DNA of 53,826 nucleotides from Armatimonadota bacterium (GCA_023511535.1 JAIMBK010000013.1:1-53826); one strand, 5' to 3'. Counted from the first letter of the stretch, positions 1 to 9,329 are shown. Numbers and translations are program-made. The notes: generated from the letters alone by a model not told the origin.

Positions 1-50
1 GTAATGAAAATAATTATGTAAAAGTATTTACCCCTAATTCCTAACCCCTA
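1..50. repeat. Terminal direct repeat, left copy
   Basis: The first 50 bases are identical to the last 50 bases of the window (53777-53826). The copy contains an AT-rich part followed by the start of a CCCTAAT-type heptamer tract. An exact match of this length at both ends is typical of an assembly-graph overlap, either from a circular molecule or from a contig broken at a dispersed repeat. Chromosomal housekeeping content favours the second reading. Confidence 0.95.
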
Positions 51-66
51 ATTCCTAATTCCTATT
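31..66. repeat. CCCTAAT-type heptamer tract upstream of carA
   Basis: Imperfect 7-base units of the form CCCTAAT and TCCTAAT run up to the ribosome binding site of carA (GAGGAGGAG at 71-79). The 15 bases at 62-76 match the start of the 57-base repeat unit at 53730. Related tracts occur at 4511, 15554, 23338, 26457 and 49606. Confidence 0.8.
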
Positions 67-88
67 TTCTGAGGAGGAGACATATTTA

Positions 89-1168
89 ATGCAGGCAACC
101 CTGGCCCTGGAAGACGGCACTATCTTTTCCGGCCGCGCCTTCGGCGCCGCCGGTGAACAGTGGGGGGAAGTGGTCTTCAACACCGGAATGACCGGCTATC
201 AGGAAATCCTTACCGATCCCTCCTACTGCGGGCAAATCGTCGTCATGACCTACCCGCTGATCGGCAACTACGGGATTAACCGGGAGGATTTTGAGTCGAA
301 AAAATCCTACGTGCGAGGCTTCGTCGTCCACGAGGAATGCACCCGGCCCAGCAACTGGCGGGCCAGCTACCGCCTGGCCGACTTTCTCGTCCGGGAAGGG
401 ATCATCGGGCTTTCCGGCGTGGACACCCGCGCCCTGACCCGCCACCTGCGCAACTACGGCACCATGCGCGGAGTAATCAGCACGCTGGCGCCATCACCGC
501 AGGAACTGGTCGAAAAGGCCCGCCGCTGCCCTCACCTGACCGGTCAGGAACTGGTTCCGGAAGTGGCCACGAAAGAGATTTATACCCTGGAAGGCAGCGG
601 CCCCCGGGTCGTCCTGCTCGACCTGGGCTCGAAATTGAACATAATTCGCCATTTGCAGAAAAGAAATTGTGAGGTGGTAATGGTGCCGCCCAAAGCAACG
701 CCCGGCGAAATAATTTCGCTGCACCCGCAGGGGGTTTTGATCTCCAACGGACCGGGGGACCCCGTGGACGTGCCTTATGCCATTGCGACAGTCAGGGAAC
801 TCATCGGCCGGGTGCCCATGTTCGGCATCTGCCTGGGCCACCAGGTAATTGCACTGGCCCTGGGCGCCAAAACCTATAAAATGAAATTCGGCCACCGGGG
901 TTCCAACCACCCCGTGAAGGACCTGGCCACCGGAAAAGTATACATTACTTCCCACAATCACGGGTTTTCCGTCGCCGAAGAATCGCTCCGGGGATTGCCG
1001 GTCATTGTTTCGCACCGGAATCTAAACGATCAGACCGTGGAAGGAATCCGGCACCGGCACCTGCCGGTTTTTTCTGTGCAGTACCATCCGGAGGCCTCCC
1101 CCGGGCCGCGGGAATCCGCTTACCTGTTCGACCAGTTCATGGAGCTGATGGGAGTTGGGCAGGGATGA
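89..1168 (+). CDS. carA: Carbamoyl-phosphate synthase, small (glutaminase) subunit
   Basis: This 359-residue protein releases ammonia from glutamine and passes it to CarB for carbamoyl phosphate synthesis, feeding pyrimidines and arginine in the cytoplasm. Residues 1-150 form the CarA-specific N-terminal domain. Residues 172-355 are a class I glutamine amidotransferase with the nucleophile Cys248 in GICLGHQ and the His333/Glu335 pair in QYHPEASPGP. The length is normal for the family. The ATG start follows a strong GAGGAGGAG site. carB follows after 123 bases that contain a hairpin element. No pyrB or pyrC is seen upstream because the window ends there. Confidence 0.98.
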   Translation: MQATLALEDGTIFSGRAFGAAGEQWGEVVFNTGMTGYQEILTDPSYCGQIVVMTYPLIGNYGINREDFESKKSYVRGFVVHEECTRPSNWRASYRLADFLVREGIIGLSGVDTRALTRHLRNYGTMRGVISTLAPSPQELVEKARRCPHLTGQELVPEVATKEIYTLEGSGPRVVLLDLGSKLNIIRHLQKRNCEVVMVPPKATPGEIISLHPQGVLISNGPGDPVDVPYAIATVRELIGRVPMFGICLGHQVIALALGAKTYKMKFGHRGSNHPVKDLATGKVYITSHNHGFSVAEESLRGLPVIVSHRNLNDQTVEGIRHRHLPVFSVQYHPEASPGPRESAYLFDQFMELMGVGQG

Positions 1169-1200
1169 CCCGGTATACCTGGTATTAAGGGTGAAAATGG

Positions 1201-1253
1201 GGGCTGGAATTTATCCGGGCGAGCATGGGAGCGAGCCGGACAAATTCCAGCCC
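1201..1253. repeat. Palindromic element with GGGCTGGAATTT arms, copy 1
   Basis: The left arm GGGCTGGAATTTATCCGG pairs with the right arm CCGGACAAATTCCAGCCC over 18 bases with one mismatch. The loop carries GCGAGC. It lies between carA and carB, so it would be transcribed as a stable hairpin within the operon. Copies with the same arms lie at 18453-18496 and 53611-53650. Confidence 0.88.
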
Positions 1254-1291
1254 GATAACACTACATTCGAGGGAGGAAAACGACATAAAAC

Positions 1292-4200
1292 ATGCCGATT
1301 AGAAAAGATCTCCGGAAAGTAATGGTAATTGGCTCCGGACCAATTATCATCGGTCAGGCAGCGGAATTTGATTACGCCGGGACCCAGGCCTGCCGGGCCT
1401 TACGCGAAGAAGGCCTGGAAGTGGTCCTGATCAACAGCAACCCGGCCACCATCATGACCGATACCAACATGGCCGACCGCATTTACATCGAACCCTTGAC
1501 TCCCGAATTCGTTGCCGCCGTCATCAAAAAAGAAAAGCCGGACGGACTGCTCCCCACCTTAGGCGGGCAGGTGGGGCTGAACATGGCCCTGCAGCTGGCC
1601 GAGGCGGGGGTGCTGGCGGCGGCAGGGGTAAGGCTGCTGGGGACTCCCCTGGAAGCGATCAAAAGGGCGGAAGACCGCGAAGAGTTTAAGGCGACCATGG
1701 AGCGGATCGGTGAACCCGTTCCGGCCAGCACCATTGTGCAAAGCGTGGAAGAGGCCGTGGCTTTTGCTAAGGTCACCGGTTTTCCCCTGGTGGTTCGCCC
1801 GGCCTACACCCTGGGCGGCACGGGCGGCGGGATGGTTTATAATCGGGAGGAATTGATCGCCGTAACCACCAGGGGCCTGCGGGCGAGCATCATCAACCAG
1901 GCGCTGATTGAAAAAAGCGTAGTCGGCTGGAAAGAAATCGAGTTTGAAGTGATGCGGGACGGCGCCGATAACTGCATTACCGTCTGCAGCATGGAAAACA
2001 TCGACCCGATGGGCATTCACACGGGAGACAGCATCGTCGTGGCGCCGGTGCAGACTTTAAGCGATCACGACTACCAAATGTTGCGCAGCGCTTCCCTGAA
2101 GATTATCCGGGCGCTGGGGGTGGAGGGGGGCTGCAACATCCAGTTCGCCCTGGACCCAGAGAGCGACCGGTACTACGTCATTGAGGTAAATCCCCGCGTT
2201 TCCCGTTCTTCGGCCCTGGCTTCCAAGGCCACCGGTTACCCCATCGCCAAAGTGGCCAGCAAAATCGCCATCGGCCTGAACTTGGACGAAATTAAAAATG
2301 CCGTCACCGGCAAGACCTACGCCTGTTTTGAGCCTTCGATCGATTACGTGGTGATCAAGTTTCCCCGCTGGCCCTTCGATAAATTTACCCTGGCCGACCG
2401 GAAGCTGGGCACCCAGATGAAGGCCACCGGGGAGGTCATGGCCATCGACCGCACTTTCGAGGGCGCGCTGCTGAAGGCGGTCCGCTCCCTGGAGATCGGC
2501 ATCAAAGGGCTCCACTTCCCGGAGTTCGCCAGGTTGACCGACGGGGAAATTGAGGAAAAGCTGGCGGCGGCCGACGATACCCGGATTTTTGTCATCGCCG
2601 AAGCCCTGCGCCGGGGGATGCTGGTCTCGCACGTTCACCGCTTGAGCAAAATTGACCCCTTCTTCCTGGAAAAAATTGAGAACATCATCAAAATGGAAAT
2701 CAAGCTGCGCAACAAAGGGAAGGCGGGAATCGACGCGGGACTTCTGGCGGCGGCGAAAAAAACGGGCTTTGCCGACGCCTACCTGGCGCAGGCGGCCGGG
2801 ATGAGCGAGGAGGAAGTACACAGCTTGCGCCGCCGGCACGGCATCCGCCCCGTTTATAAGATGGTCGATACCTGCGCGGCCGAGTTTGAGGCCGTCACCC
2901 CCTATTACTATTCCTGTTACGATGACGAGGACGAGGCTCCCCCGACACCCCACCGGAAAGTGGTGGTGCTGGGGGCGGGGCCCATTCGCATCGGTCAGGG
3001 CATCGAATTCGATTACTGTTCGGTCCATTCCGTCTGGGCCCTGCGCCAGGAAGGGGTGGAGGCGATCATCATCAACAACAATCCGGAGACGGTGAGCACC
3101 GACTTCGATACCGCCGACCGGCTTTACTTCGAGCCGCTGACCGCCGAGGACGTGCTCCACGTACTGGAAAAAGAAAAGCCGGAAGGTGTCATCGTCCAGT
3201 TCGGCGGCCAGACGGCGATCAACCTGGCCTGGCCGCTGGCGAGAGAGGGAGTGAACATTCTCGGCACCTCCGTCGATGACATCGACCGGGCCGAGGACAG
3301 GGAGCGCTTCGACCAACTGCTCGTTGCCCTGGACATTCCCAAGCCGCCGGGAAAAGCGGCCTTTTCCGTCGCGGAAGCCGTCGCCATCGCCGACCGGATT
3401 GGCTTTCCCGTTCTGGTCCGGCCTTCTTACGTGCTGGGCGGACGGGCCATGGAAATCGTGGAGAACAACGAGGAACTGCTCGGCTATATGGCCAGCGCCG
3501 TGAAGGTAACGCCCGAACACCCCGTGTTGGTGGATAAATATCTGCAGGGTGAAGAGCTGGAGGTGGACGCCATCGCGGACGGGGAAACGGTGTTCATCCC
3601 GGGGATTATGAAACACGTGGAGCGTGCGGGCGTTCACTCGGGGGACAGCATTGCGGTTTACCCCGTCCACTCCCTAAGCGACGCCGTGAAGCAGCAGATC
3701 GTGGACTATACCACCCGGCTGGCGCTGGCTTTAAACGTGCGCGGGATGATTAACATTCAGTATGTTTTGCACCAGGGGAAGGTTTACGTCCTGGAGGTGA
3801 ACCCCCGCGCCAGCCGGACCGTGCCGTACATGAGTAAAATTACGGGCATCCCGATGGTGAACCTGGCCACGAAAGTAATTTTAGGGCGCACTTTAAAAGA
3901 GCTGGGTTACGCGGGGGGCCTTTACCCCGAGGGGCGCCTGGTGGGGGTGAAAGCGCCCGTCTTCAGCTTTGCCAAACTCCTCCAGGTCGACATTTCCCTG
4001 GGGCCCGAAATGAAGTCCACCGGGGAGGTGATGGGGTTAAACCGGAGCTACCCGGTGGCCCTTTACAAATCGCTGGTGGCGGCGGGCTACGCCGTTCCCA
4101 AAAACGGCACCGTCCTGGCCACGATTGCAGATAAAGATAAGGAAGAGGCGCTGCCGATCGTCCGCGGCCTGGCCGGGCTGGGCTACCGGCTCTGCGCCAC

Positions 4201-4501
4201 GGCGGGGACGGCCGAATTTTTGCGCCGGGCCGGGTTGCCGGTGGAGCAGGTCAAAAAGGTGCGGGAGGGTTCGCCAAATATTGTGGATTTAATTCGCAGC
4301 GGGAAAATCCACCTGGTAATCAATACGCTGACCAGGGGAAGGATGCCCGAGCGCGACGGCTTCCGCATCCGCCGGGCGGCCGTGGAGCACGGTGTTCCCT
4401 GCCTGACTTCGCTGGACACCGCCCGGGCCATTCTGGAGGTATTGACGGCGATCAAGGAAGGCGACGCGGTGGATCTGGTTCCTTTGCAGGAAATATCGTA
4501 A
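1292..4501 (+). CDS. carB: Carbamoyl-phosphate synthase, large subunit
   Basis: At 1069 residues the protein has the full family length. It makes carbamoyl phosphate from bicarbonate, ammonia and two ATP. Two homologous ATP-grasp halves are visible: one begins at [20 protein letters not shown] near the N-terminus, the second at [20 protein letters not shown] near residue 555. An oligomerisation region joins them, and a methylglyoxal-synthase-like regulatory domain occupies roughly the last 140 residues, where UMP or ornithine acts in known enzymes. The start follows GAGGGAGGAAAA. It is co-directional with carA and is followed by a repeat-rich gap and an unrelated lipoprotein gene. Confidence 0.98.
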   Translation: MPIRKDLRKVMVIGSGPIIIGQAAEFDYAGTQACRALREEGLEVVLINSNPATIMTDTNMADRIYIEPLTPEFVAAVIKKEKPDGLLPTLGGQVGLNMALQLAEAGVLAAAGVRLLGTPLEAIKRAEDREEFKATMERIGEPVPASTIVQSVEEAVAFAKVTGFPLVVRPAYTLGGTGGGMVYNREELIAVTTRGLRASIINQALIEKSVVGWKEIEFEVMRDGADNCITVCSMENIDPMGIHTGDSIVVAPVQTLSDHDYQMLRSASLKIIRALGVEGGCNIQFALDPESDRYYVIEVNPRVSRSSALASKATGYPIAKVASKIAIGLNLDEIKNAVTGKTYACFEPSIDYVVIKFPRWPFDKFTLADRKLGTQMKATGEVMAIDRTFEGALLKAVRSLEIGIKGLHFPEFARLTDGEIEEKLAAADDTRIFVIAEALRRGMLVSHVHRLSKIDPFFLEKIENIIKMEIKLRNKGKAGIDAGLLAAAKKTGFADAYLAQAAGMSEEEVHSLRRRHGIRPVYKMVDTCAAEFEAVTPYYYSCYDDEDEAPPTPHRKVVVLGAGPIRIGQGIEFDYCSVHSVWALRQEGVEAIIINNNPETVSTDFDTADRLYFEPLTAEDVLHVLEKEKPEGVIVQFGGQTAINLAWPLAREGVNILGTSVDDIDRAEDRERFDQLLVALDIPKPPGKAAFSVAEAVAIADRIGFPVLVRPSYVLGGRAMEIVENNEELLGYMASAVKVTPEHPVLVDKYLQGEELEVDAIADGETVFIPGIMKHVERAGVHSGDSIAVYPVHSLSDAVKQQIVDYTTRLALALNVRGMINIQYVLHQGKVYVLEVNPRASRTVPYMSKITGIPMVNLATKVILGRTLKELGYAGGLYPEGRLVGVKAPVFSFAKLLQVDISLGPEMKSTGEVMGLNRSYPVALYKSLVAAGYAVPKNGTVLATIADKDKEEALPIVRGLAGLGYRLCATAGTAEFLRRAGLPVEQVKKVREGSPNIVDLIRSGKIHLVINTLTRGRMPERDGFRIRRAAVEHGVPCLTSLDTARAILEVLTAIKEGDAVDLVPLQEIS

Positions 4502-4510
4502 AGGCGGTGG

Positions 4511-4553
4511 ATAGGAATTGGGAATTAGGAATTGGGGGTTAGGAATTAGGGAA
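4511..4553. repeat. Heptamer tract in reverse sense after carB
   Basis: Units of the form AATTGGG and AATTAGG run just after the carB stop. This is the reverse complement of the tract found before carA, lspA and amj. A short forward-sense tract follows at 4661-4680, so the gap holds the family in both orientations. The stretch GTCGTATT then AGAGTATCTATCC at 4645-4670 recurs at 49588-49609. Confidence 0.75.
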
Positions 4554-4716
4554 TAAATCTCCCTGCCGCTTTTTCGGCGGCACCGCCAAAGGATGAAAAT
4601 GGGCGGCCCGCCGTTCGATTTGCCAGGAGCGGCATATGCATAGGGTCGTATTCAACAAGAGTATCTATCCTAATTCCTATTTTTGAGTAAAGATTTAGAG
4701 TTTCGGGAGGATCAAG

Positions 4717-6582
4717 ATGTCCTCTTTGAAAAACATGATCGTGTTGGTTGTTGTTCTTTTGCTGCTGGCCGGGTGCGGGGCGGGCTGGCTTTTTTCCCGG
4801 CGCCCGGATCTTTGGGCTTCCGGGGGCGTGAAAAGAACGCTGCCGGAAGCAGGCGAAGCAAGCTACGATCTGATCGTGGCGGGCAGCGATCCGGAAGGGA
4901 TCGCCGCCGCCGTTTCCGGGGCGCGCAACGGTCTGCGGACTTTGCTGGTGGATACCCGTCCGGAGCCAGGCGGGCTGATGACCCGGGGGTGGTTGAACAA
5001 CCTGGACATGAATTACGGGCCGGACGGGGAGATCTTGAATAAAGGTATGTTTTGGGAGTTTTATAGGCAAATTGAGGGGGATTCTTTCGATCCGGACACG
5101 GCGGACGGAGTCTTCCGTTCATTGCTGGGCAAGGAAAAGAACCTGGAGCAGTTGTACGGAGTGCTGGAGATAACCCCATTGACCGAACGGGCTGGGGAAA
5201 AAATATTTTTGTCCGGGGTGCAGGTGGTGTTGCCCTCGGGCCGGCTTGAAAGACTTTTTGCCCGCCGGATCATCGACGCCACCCAGGATGCGGATCTGGC
5301 CGCCGCGGCCGGCGTCCCTTATACGGTGGGCTTGAGCGACTGCGGCCGGCCGGCCGAACGGATTGCCGTAACCCTTATTTTCAAGTTAAAGGGCGTGGGG
5401 GAAAAGCAGTGGCAACGACTGCGGCAGGCCATTGCGGAGCACGGGGAGCCGCACACCGGCGCCAACGAGCGGAGCGCCTGGGGGTTTGCGAAAACCATGA
5501 AAGGTTACCGCCCGGCGAACAGTCGCCTGGGCGTGCGCGGTTTAAATCTCGGGCGCACGAAAGGGGATCAGGTGCTCATTAACGCCCTGCACATCTTCGG
5601 CGTCGACCCCTTGAGCGCGGAATCCCGGAAAGAGGCCCGGATCCTGGCGGAACAGGAAATTCCCCGCCTGATCGAATATTTAAAGAAAAATATTCCCGGG
5701 CTGGAGGATGCAAACCTGACCGGTACGGCCCCTGAATTATACGTCCGCGATTCCCGGCACATCCTGGGTCTTTACCGGTTAAGCGTCAACGACATCATGG
5801 AAAACAGGGATTTCTGGGACCGCATCGCCTTCGGTTCTTACCCGGTGGACATCCAGGCGACCGGCCCGCATTTCACCGGCGACGTGATCGGCAAGCCGGT
5901 AAAGTACGCCATTCCTTTCCGTTGCCTCGTTCCGCGGGAGGTGGAAAACTTGCTGGTGGTCGGCCGTTCGGCCAGCTTTGACTCCCTGGCGGCCGGCAGC
6001 GCCCGGGTGATTCCGGTGGGGATGGCCACCGGGCAGGCGGCCGGGGCGGCGGCGGCCTTAAGCATTGAAAAAGGTATATCTTTCCGGGAAATGAGCGGTT
6101 CCCCCGAAGTAATCGCAGAATTGCAAAACCGGCTCAATTCCCAGGGGATGGAACTCCAACCCTTTCAAGCGCCAATTTCTTCCGAAGATCACTGGGCGTA
6201 CCCGGGGCTTAAGTTTATGCGACAGTGGGGGCTGGCTTCCGGCGGCTATACCAATAACTACCGGCTGGACGAAGAAATGAAAGAGGAGAGCTTCCGGAAC
6301 TGCCTTTGGGCCGTCCTGCGCATAAACGGTCTGGCTGGCTCTAATCTCCCACCGGTAGAAAAATATCCCCAGGAGAAAAAGCTGACCCTGGAAAGAGCCG
6401 CCCAAATAATGTGCGCCTTTCAGGGCCGGCAGCTTTCCCCTGAACAGGCCTACCGGCATCTGAAAGAAAAAGGCTTTTGGGAGTCCGTTGTTTTGGACCA
6501 CGTGCGTAAAGAAGGAAAGATCAGCCGGGGAGCCGGTTACATGCTTGTGAAACGGTTTGTCGAGAACTATCGAGAACTATAG
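4717..6582 (+). CDS. Secreted FAD-dependent oxidoreductase lipoprotein
   Basis: This 621-residue protein starts with a lipoprotein signal peptide: a hydrophobic run and the lipobox LAGC with Cys20. It is probably anchored outside the membrane. Residues 45-450 resemble the FAD_oxidored family (PF12831): a nucleotide-binding segment VAGSDPEGIAAA, then PGGLMTRGW, and near residue 420 LLVVGRSASFDSLAAGSARV. The usual GxGxxG reads GSDPEG, so its second glycine is Asp. The C-terminal 140 residues, from DHWAYPGLKFMRQWG, look like a diverged S-layer homology segment. The substrate is unknown. It sits between carB and pyrK and has no evident link to pyrimidines. The start follows TTTCGGGAGGATCAAG. Confidence 0.85.
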   Translation: MSSLKNMIVLVVVLLLLAGCGAGWLFSRRPDLWASGGVKRTLPEAGEASYDLIVAGSDPEGIAAAVSGARNGLRTLLVDTRPEPGGLMTRGWLNNLDMNYGPDGEILNKGMFWEFYRQIEGDSFDPDTADGVFRSLLGKEKNLEQLYGVLEITPLTERAGEKIFLSGVQVVLPSGRLERLFARRIIDATQDADLAAAAGVPYTVGLSDCGRPAERIAVTLIFKLKGVGEKQWQRLRQAIAEHGEPHTGANERSAWGFAKTMKGYRPANSRLGVRGLNLGRTKGDQVLINALHIFGVDPLSAESRKEARILAEQEIPRLIEYLKKNIPGLEDANLTGTAPELYVRDSRHILGLYRLSVNDIMENRDFWDRIAFGSYPVDIQATGPHFTGDVIGKPVKYAIPFRCLVPREVENLLVVGRSASFDSLAAGSARVIPVGMATGQAAGAAAALSIEKGISFREMSGSPEVIAELQNRLNSQGMELQPFQAPISSEDHWAYPGLKFMRQWGLASGGYTNNYRLDEEMKEESFRNCLWAVLRINGLAGSNLPPVEKYPQEKKLTLERAAQIMCAFQGRQLSPEQAYRHLKEKGFWESVVLDHVRKEGKISRGAGYMLVKRFVENYREL

Positions 6583-6740
6583 GGGTTAAACGTTCCAATT
6601 ACGATCATCCAGTAAGGGATAGTATTGTATGGCCGAGACATACATTGGGTACAAGGTTTCGGAATAAGCAGGTGGAAAATACCGGGGAAGATTATTGTAT
6701 CTTGCGCGATAATGGTGTAAAATGGAGGTGGAGAAGGCAG

Positions 6741-7280
6741 GTGACGGTTATGCCCGAAGAAGCTGTAAAAGAAATTGCAGTGAGTAGCGAGCAACCGCCG
6801 GTTGAGGCGTCCTCCCTCCACCGCCTGGCTTCGCAGGAGTTTTTCTTCCTGCTTCAGCGGGTAGACCGCCTGGACGAGAAGCTTACGGGGCGGATAGACC
6901 ATGTAGATAGCAAGCTGACTGAACAAATTAATCAGGTTGATAGCAAGCTGACCGAGCGGATAAACCAGGTTGAAAACAAGCTGACCGAGCGGATAAACCA
7001 GATAGAAAACAAGCTGACCGAGCGGATAAACCAGGTTGATAGCAAGCTGACCGAGCGGATAAACCAGGTAGAAAGCAAGCTGACCGCCCAGATCGAGCAA
7101 GTGAAAAGCAAGCTGACCGAACGGATAGATCATGTAGAAAGCAAGCTGTCTGGCAGGATCGACCACATCGAAGAGAAATTGACCAACCGGATTGACAATC
7201 TACGGTTTTGGGCCATTGGCGCTGTAGTCGCCATAGTAGTCGGGTTTATCGGCACAATCGCTACGCTGATTTACCGTTAA
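6741..7280 (+). CDS. Hendecad-repeat coiled-coil protein with C-terminal membrane anchor
   Basis: I do not recognise a named family. From the GTG at 6741 the protein has 179 residues; an in-frame ATG lies at 6750. Both follow GGAGGTGGAG, whereas an earlier ATG at 6645 has no such site and would add a non-conserved-looking leader. Residues 45-154 are ten tandem 11-residue repeats with consensus DSKLTERINQV, predicting a long rod-like coiled coil with 11-residue periodicity. A single hydrophobic segment (FWAIGAVVAIVVGFIGTIA) and a short basic end finish the protein, so it is likely tail-anchored with the rod in the cytoplasm. A clear terminator follows at 7305. Confidence 0.85.
   Translation: MTVMPEEAVKEIAVSSEQPPVEASSLHRLASQEFFFLLQRVDRLDEKLTGRIDHVDSKLTEQINQVDSKLTERINQVENKLTERINQIENKLTERINQVDSKLTERINQVESKLTAQIEQVKSKLTERIDHVESKLSGRIDHIEEKLTNRIDNLRFWAIGAVVAIVVGFIGTIATLIYR
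6873..7202 (+). repeat. Ten tandem 33-base coding repeats
   Basis: Each 33-base unit encodes one 11-residue hendecad of the coiled-coil protein. Unit 1 starts at GAC 6873 and unit 10 ends at 7202. Central units are nearly identical in DNA (AGCAAGCTGACCGAGCGG recurs), while the outer units have diverged. This suggests recent expansion or gene conversion in the middle of the array. Confidence 0.95.
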
Positions 7281-7304
7281 CGTTTTTGAATTAAATAATT
7301 TTGG

Positions 7305-7336
7305 AAAATACCGGGGAACAGCCGGTATTTTTCTTT
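7305..7336 (+). terminator. Rho-independent terminator after the coiled-coil gene
   Basis: AAAATACCGG (7305-7314) and CCGGTATTTT (7322-7331) form a perfect 10-base stem with a 7-base loop, followed by a T-rich TTCTTTT run. It would end transcription coming from carB and the two inserted genes before pyrK. Confidence 0.88.
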
Positions 7337-7388
7337 TGGGCGTGGGCGCCAATCCGCCTGTCTTATTAAGTGGAACAAAGCAGTAGTA

Positions 7389-7416
7389 TTTACATTATCA
7401 AAAAAAACATTATAAT
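7389..7416 (+). promoter_or_regulatory. Predicted sigma-A promoter upstream of pyrK
   Basis: TTTACA (7389-7394) and TATAAT (7411-7416) are separated by 16 bases in an AT-rich gap. Together with the terminator at 7305 this suggests that pyrK and pyrD have their own promoter, uncoupled from carAB. Confidence 0.6.
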
Positions 7417-7482
7417 TGTTTTAATTACATTTTCGAGACAAAATCTTTAGACGGCCACATTTCACGGGAGAGAGCAAATTCT

Positions 7483-8361
7483 ATGGGGTATTTTCCGGCG
7501 GTGGAAATTTTGCAACAGGAAAAGCTTACCGCTGATTGTTTTCGAATATCTTTGATCTGCCCGCAAATTGCCGGATCGGCCCGGCCCGGACAATTTTTGC
7601 ACGTGAAGATCAATCCCGGGCTGGAGCCTTTGTTGCGGCGCCCTTTCAGCGTCCATGCGGTCAACCGGGAGACTGGCGAGATCGCCCTGCTTTACCGGGT
7701 GGTCGGTCGGGGTACCCGGTTGCTGGCCCAAAAAAGGAAAGGTGACTCGCTGGATCTAATCGGGCCTCTGGGGCGGGGGTTTGACCTTCCCGCCGCCGGG
7801 CAAAGGGTGGCCCTGGTGGCGGGCGGAATCGGGATCGCTCCCCTGTATTTTCTCTTGCAAACGCTCGCCGGGGCGGGCAATTCCCCGGATGTTTTGCTGG
7901 GGGCGCGGACGGCACAGGAGTTGCTGCTGGTCAGGAAAGTGCAAGAATTAGTAAACGGCGGAGTACTAAAGGAACAGCTATCCATAAAAAAAGGGCGGCC
8001 CGGATCTCACAACGGTTCTCTTTCTACCTTCCCGGGGAGGGTTATGGTCGCTACCGACGACGGTTCTTGCGGCCACCGCGGGCCGGTGACGGACCTGCTG
8101 GCCGGGCTTTTAGCGGAAGAGAAAGTGGAGATGGTTTATGCCTGCGGCCCGGCGGCCATGCTGAAGGTGGTGGCCTCGCTTTTGGAGCGGTACGGGGTAG
8201 ACGGTGAAGTGTCCCTGGAGGAGCGGATGGGCTGCGGCATTGGCGCCTGCCTTTCCTGTGTTTGCAAAACCAGGGGGGGAAACAGGCAGGATTTTTCTTA
8301 CCGGCGGGTTTGCCTGGAGGGACCGGTTTTTAAAGCCCGGGACGTGGTTTGGGGAGATTAA
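7483..8361 (+). CDS. pyrK: Dihydroorotate dehydrogenase B, electron-transfer (iron-sulfur/FAD) subunit
   Basis: PyrK passes electrons from the PyrD flavin to NAD+ in class 1B dihydroorotate dehydrogenase. The 292-residue protein has a ferredoxin-reductase FAD domain (RRPFSVHAVN, then VVGRGTRLL), an NAD-binding domain (VALVAGGIGIAPLYFLL, later YACGPAAMLKVV), and a C-terminal [2Fe-2S] motif with cysteines in CGIGACLSCVC and a last one in RRVCLEG. It is somewhat longer than many homologues. The ATG lies about 12 bases after GGGAG. pyrD begins 26 bases downstream, so the two are probably co-transcribed. Confidence 0.97.
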   Translation: MGYFPAVEILQQEKLTADCFRISLICPQIAGSARPGQFLHVKINPGLEPLLRRPFSVHAVNRETGEIALLYRVVGRGTRLLAQKRKGDSLDLIGPLGRGFDLPAAGQRVALVAGGIGIAPLYFLLQTLAGAGNSPDVLLGARTAQELLLVRKVQELVNGGVLKEQLSIKKGRPGSHNGSLSTFPGRVMVATDDGSCGHRGPVTDLLAGLLAEEKVEMVYACGPAAMLKVVASLLERYGVDGEVSLEERMGCGIGACLSCVCKTRGGNRQDFSYRRVCLEGPVFKARDVVWGD

Positions 8362-8387
8362 GGGGTAGGGATTAGGGGGATGTTTTA

Positions 8388-9308
8388 GTGAAGAAGCCGA
8401 ATTTGGCCGTGGAAATTGCCGGCCTGAAGTTAAAAAATCCCGTGTTGACCGCCTCCGGCACCTTCGGTTTCGGCGCCGAGTACACCCCTTTTCTTGATTT
8501 AAACCGGCTGGGGGCGGTTGTCGTCAAAAGCCTTACCTTAAAGCCGCGGGAGGGTAACCCGACCCCCCGCCTTGTCGAAACCCCGGCCGGGATTTTAAAC
8601 TCCATCGGCCTCCAGAACCCCGGCGTGGATTCCTTTTTGACTGAACACTTCCCTTCTTTGCGGCAGTTCGCAACCCCGGTCATTGTCAGCATCGCCGGCA
8701 ATACCGTGGAGGAATACGCGGCAGTGGCGGAAAAGCTAAGCAGGGCAGCCGGAATAGCGGCCCTGGAAGTAAACATTTCCTGCCCGAACGTAGAGCAGGG
8801 CGGCCTGCAGTTCGGCGCCGACCCTGCCGGCGCTGCGGAGGTGACGCGGGCGGTAAAAGGAGCAACCGGCCTGCCGGTAATCGTGAAGCTCTCCCCCAAT
8901 GTCACCAGCATCGCGGAAATAGCCTGGGCGGTGGCGGAGGCCGGGGCAGACGCCCTTTCCCTGATCAATACCCTGACGGGGATGGCCATCGACGTTCACC
9001 GGCGCCGCCCGGTCCTGGGGAACCTTACCGGGGGGCTTTCCGGCCCCGCCGTTCGCCCGGTGGCGGTGCGGGCGGTATGGGAAGTTTATCGGGTGGTGAG
9101 GGTCCCGATTATCGGTATGGGTGGCATTGTTTGCGCCGCCGACGCCCTGGAATTTATTCTGGCCGGGGCCAGAGCGGTGGCTGTGGGCACGGCGAATTTT
9201 TTAAACCCGCGGGCAACGATTGAAATCCTGGAAGGAATTGAGCACTACCTGGAAGAAAACGAAATTGCAGATATCAACGAGCTGGTGGGAGCAGCGCACA
9301 TTTTTTAG
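8388..9308 (+). CDS. pyrD: Dihydroorotate dehydrogenase B, catalytic subunit
   Basis: This 306-residue FMN enzyme oxidises dihydroorotate to orotate. The class 1 catalytic Cys is Cys132 in [15 protein letters not shown]-phosphate contacts are expected in the C-terminal GMGGIV and AVAVGTANF segments. The start is GTG. The genes carA, carB, pyrK and pyrD follow the usual clostridial order, though two foreign-looking genes interrupt them here. Its partner PyrK lies directly upstream, which identifies the class 1B type. Confidence 0.97.
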   Translation: MKKPNLAVEIAGLKLKNPVLTASGTFGFGAEYTPFLDLNRLGAVVVKSLTLKPREGNPTPRLVETPAGILNSIGLQNPGVDSFLTEHFPSLRQFATPVIVSIAGNTVEEYAAVAEKLSRAAGIAALEVNISCPNVEQGGLQFGADPAGAAEVTRAVKGATGLPVIVKLSPNVTSIAEIAWAVAEAGADALSLINTLTGMAIDVHRRRPVLGNLTGGLSGPAVRPVAVRAVWEVYRVVRVPIIGMGGIVCAADALEFILAGARAVAVGTANFLNPRATIEILEGIEHYLEENEIADINELVGAAHIF

Positions 9309-9329
9309 GCGCCGGGTTTAACCGGGCGC
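9309..9329. terminator. Possible bidirectional hairpin between pyrD and the SDR gene
   Basis: GCGCCGGGTT and AACCGGGCGC form a stem with one mismatch in the 21 bases between two convergent genes. No T run follows on either strand, so the terminator role rests on its position only. Confidence 0.4.

Noticed and set aside
2057-3670. Long open frame on the minus strand opposite carB (over 500 codons)
   Set aside because: It is a mirror of the codon bias of carB. The translation has no recognisable domain and is rich in His, Gly and Val, as is typical for antisense frames.
6567-7166. Minus-strand frame with repeats such as YPLGQLAFNLV
   Set aside because: Its repetitive look is only the antisense reading of the coiled-coil repeats; the plus strand has the ribosome site and the membrane anchor.
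6873-7202. Regular 33-base repeats resembling a small CRISPR array
   Set aside because: The units are directly joined without unique spacers and encode a continuous 11-residue protein repeat.
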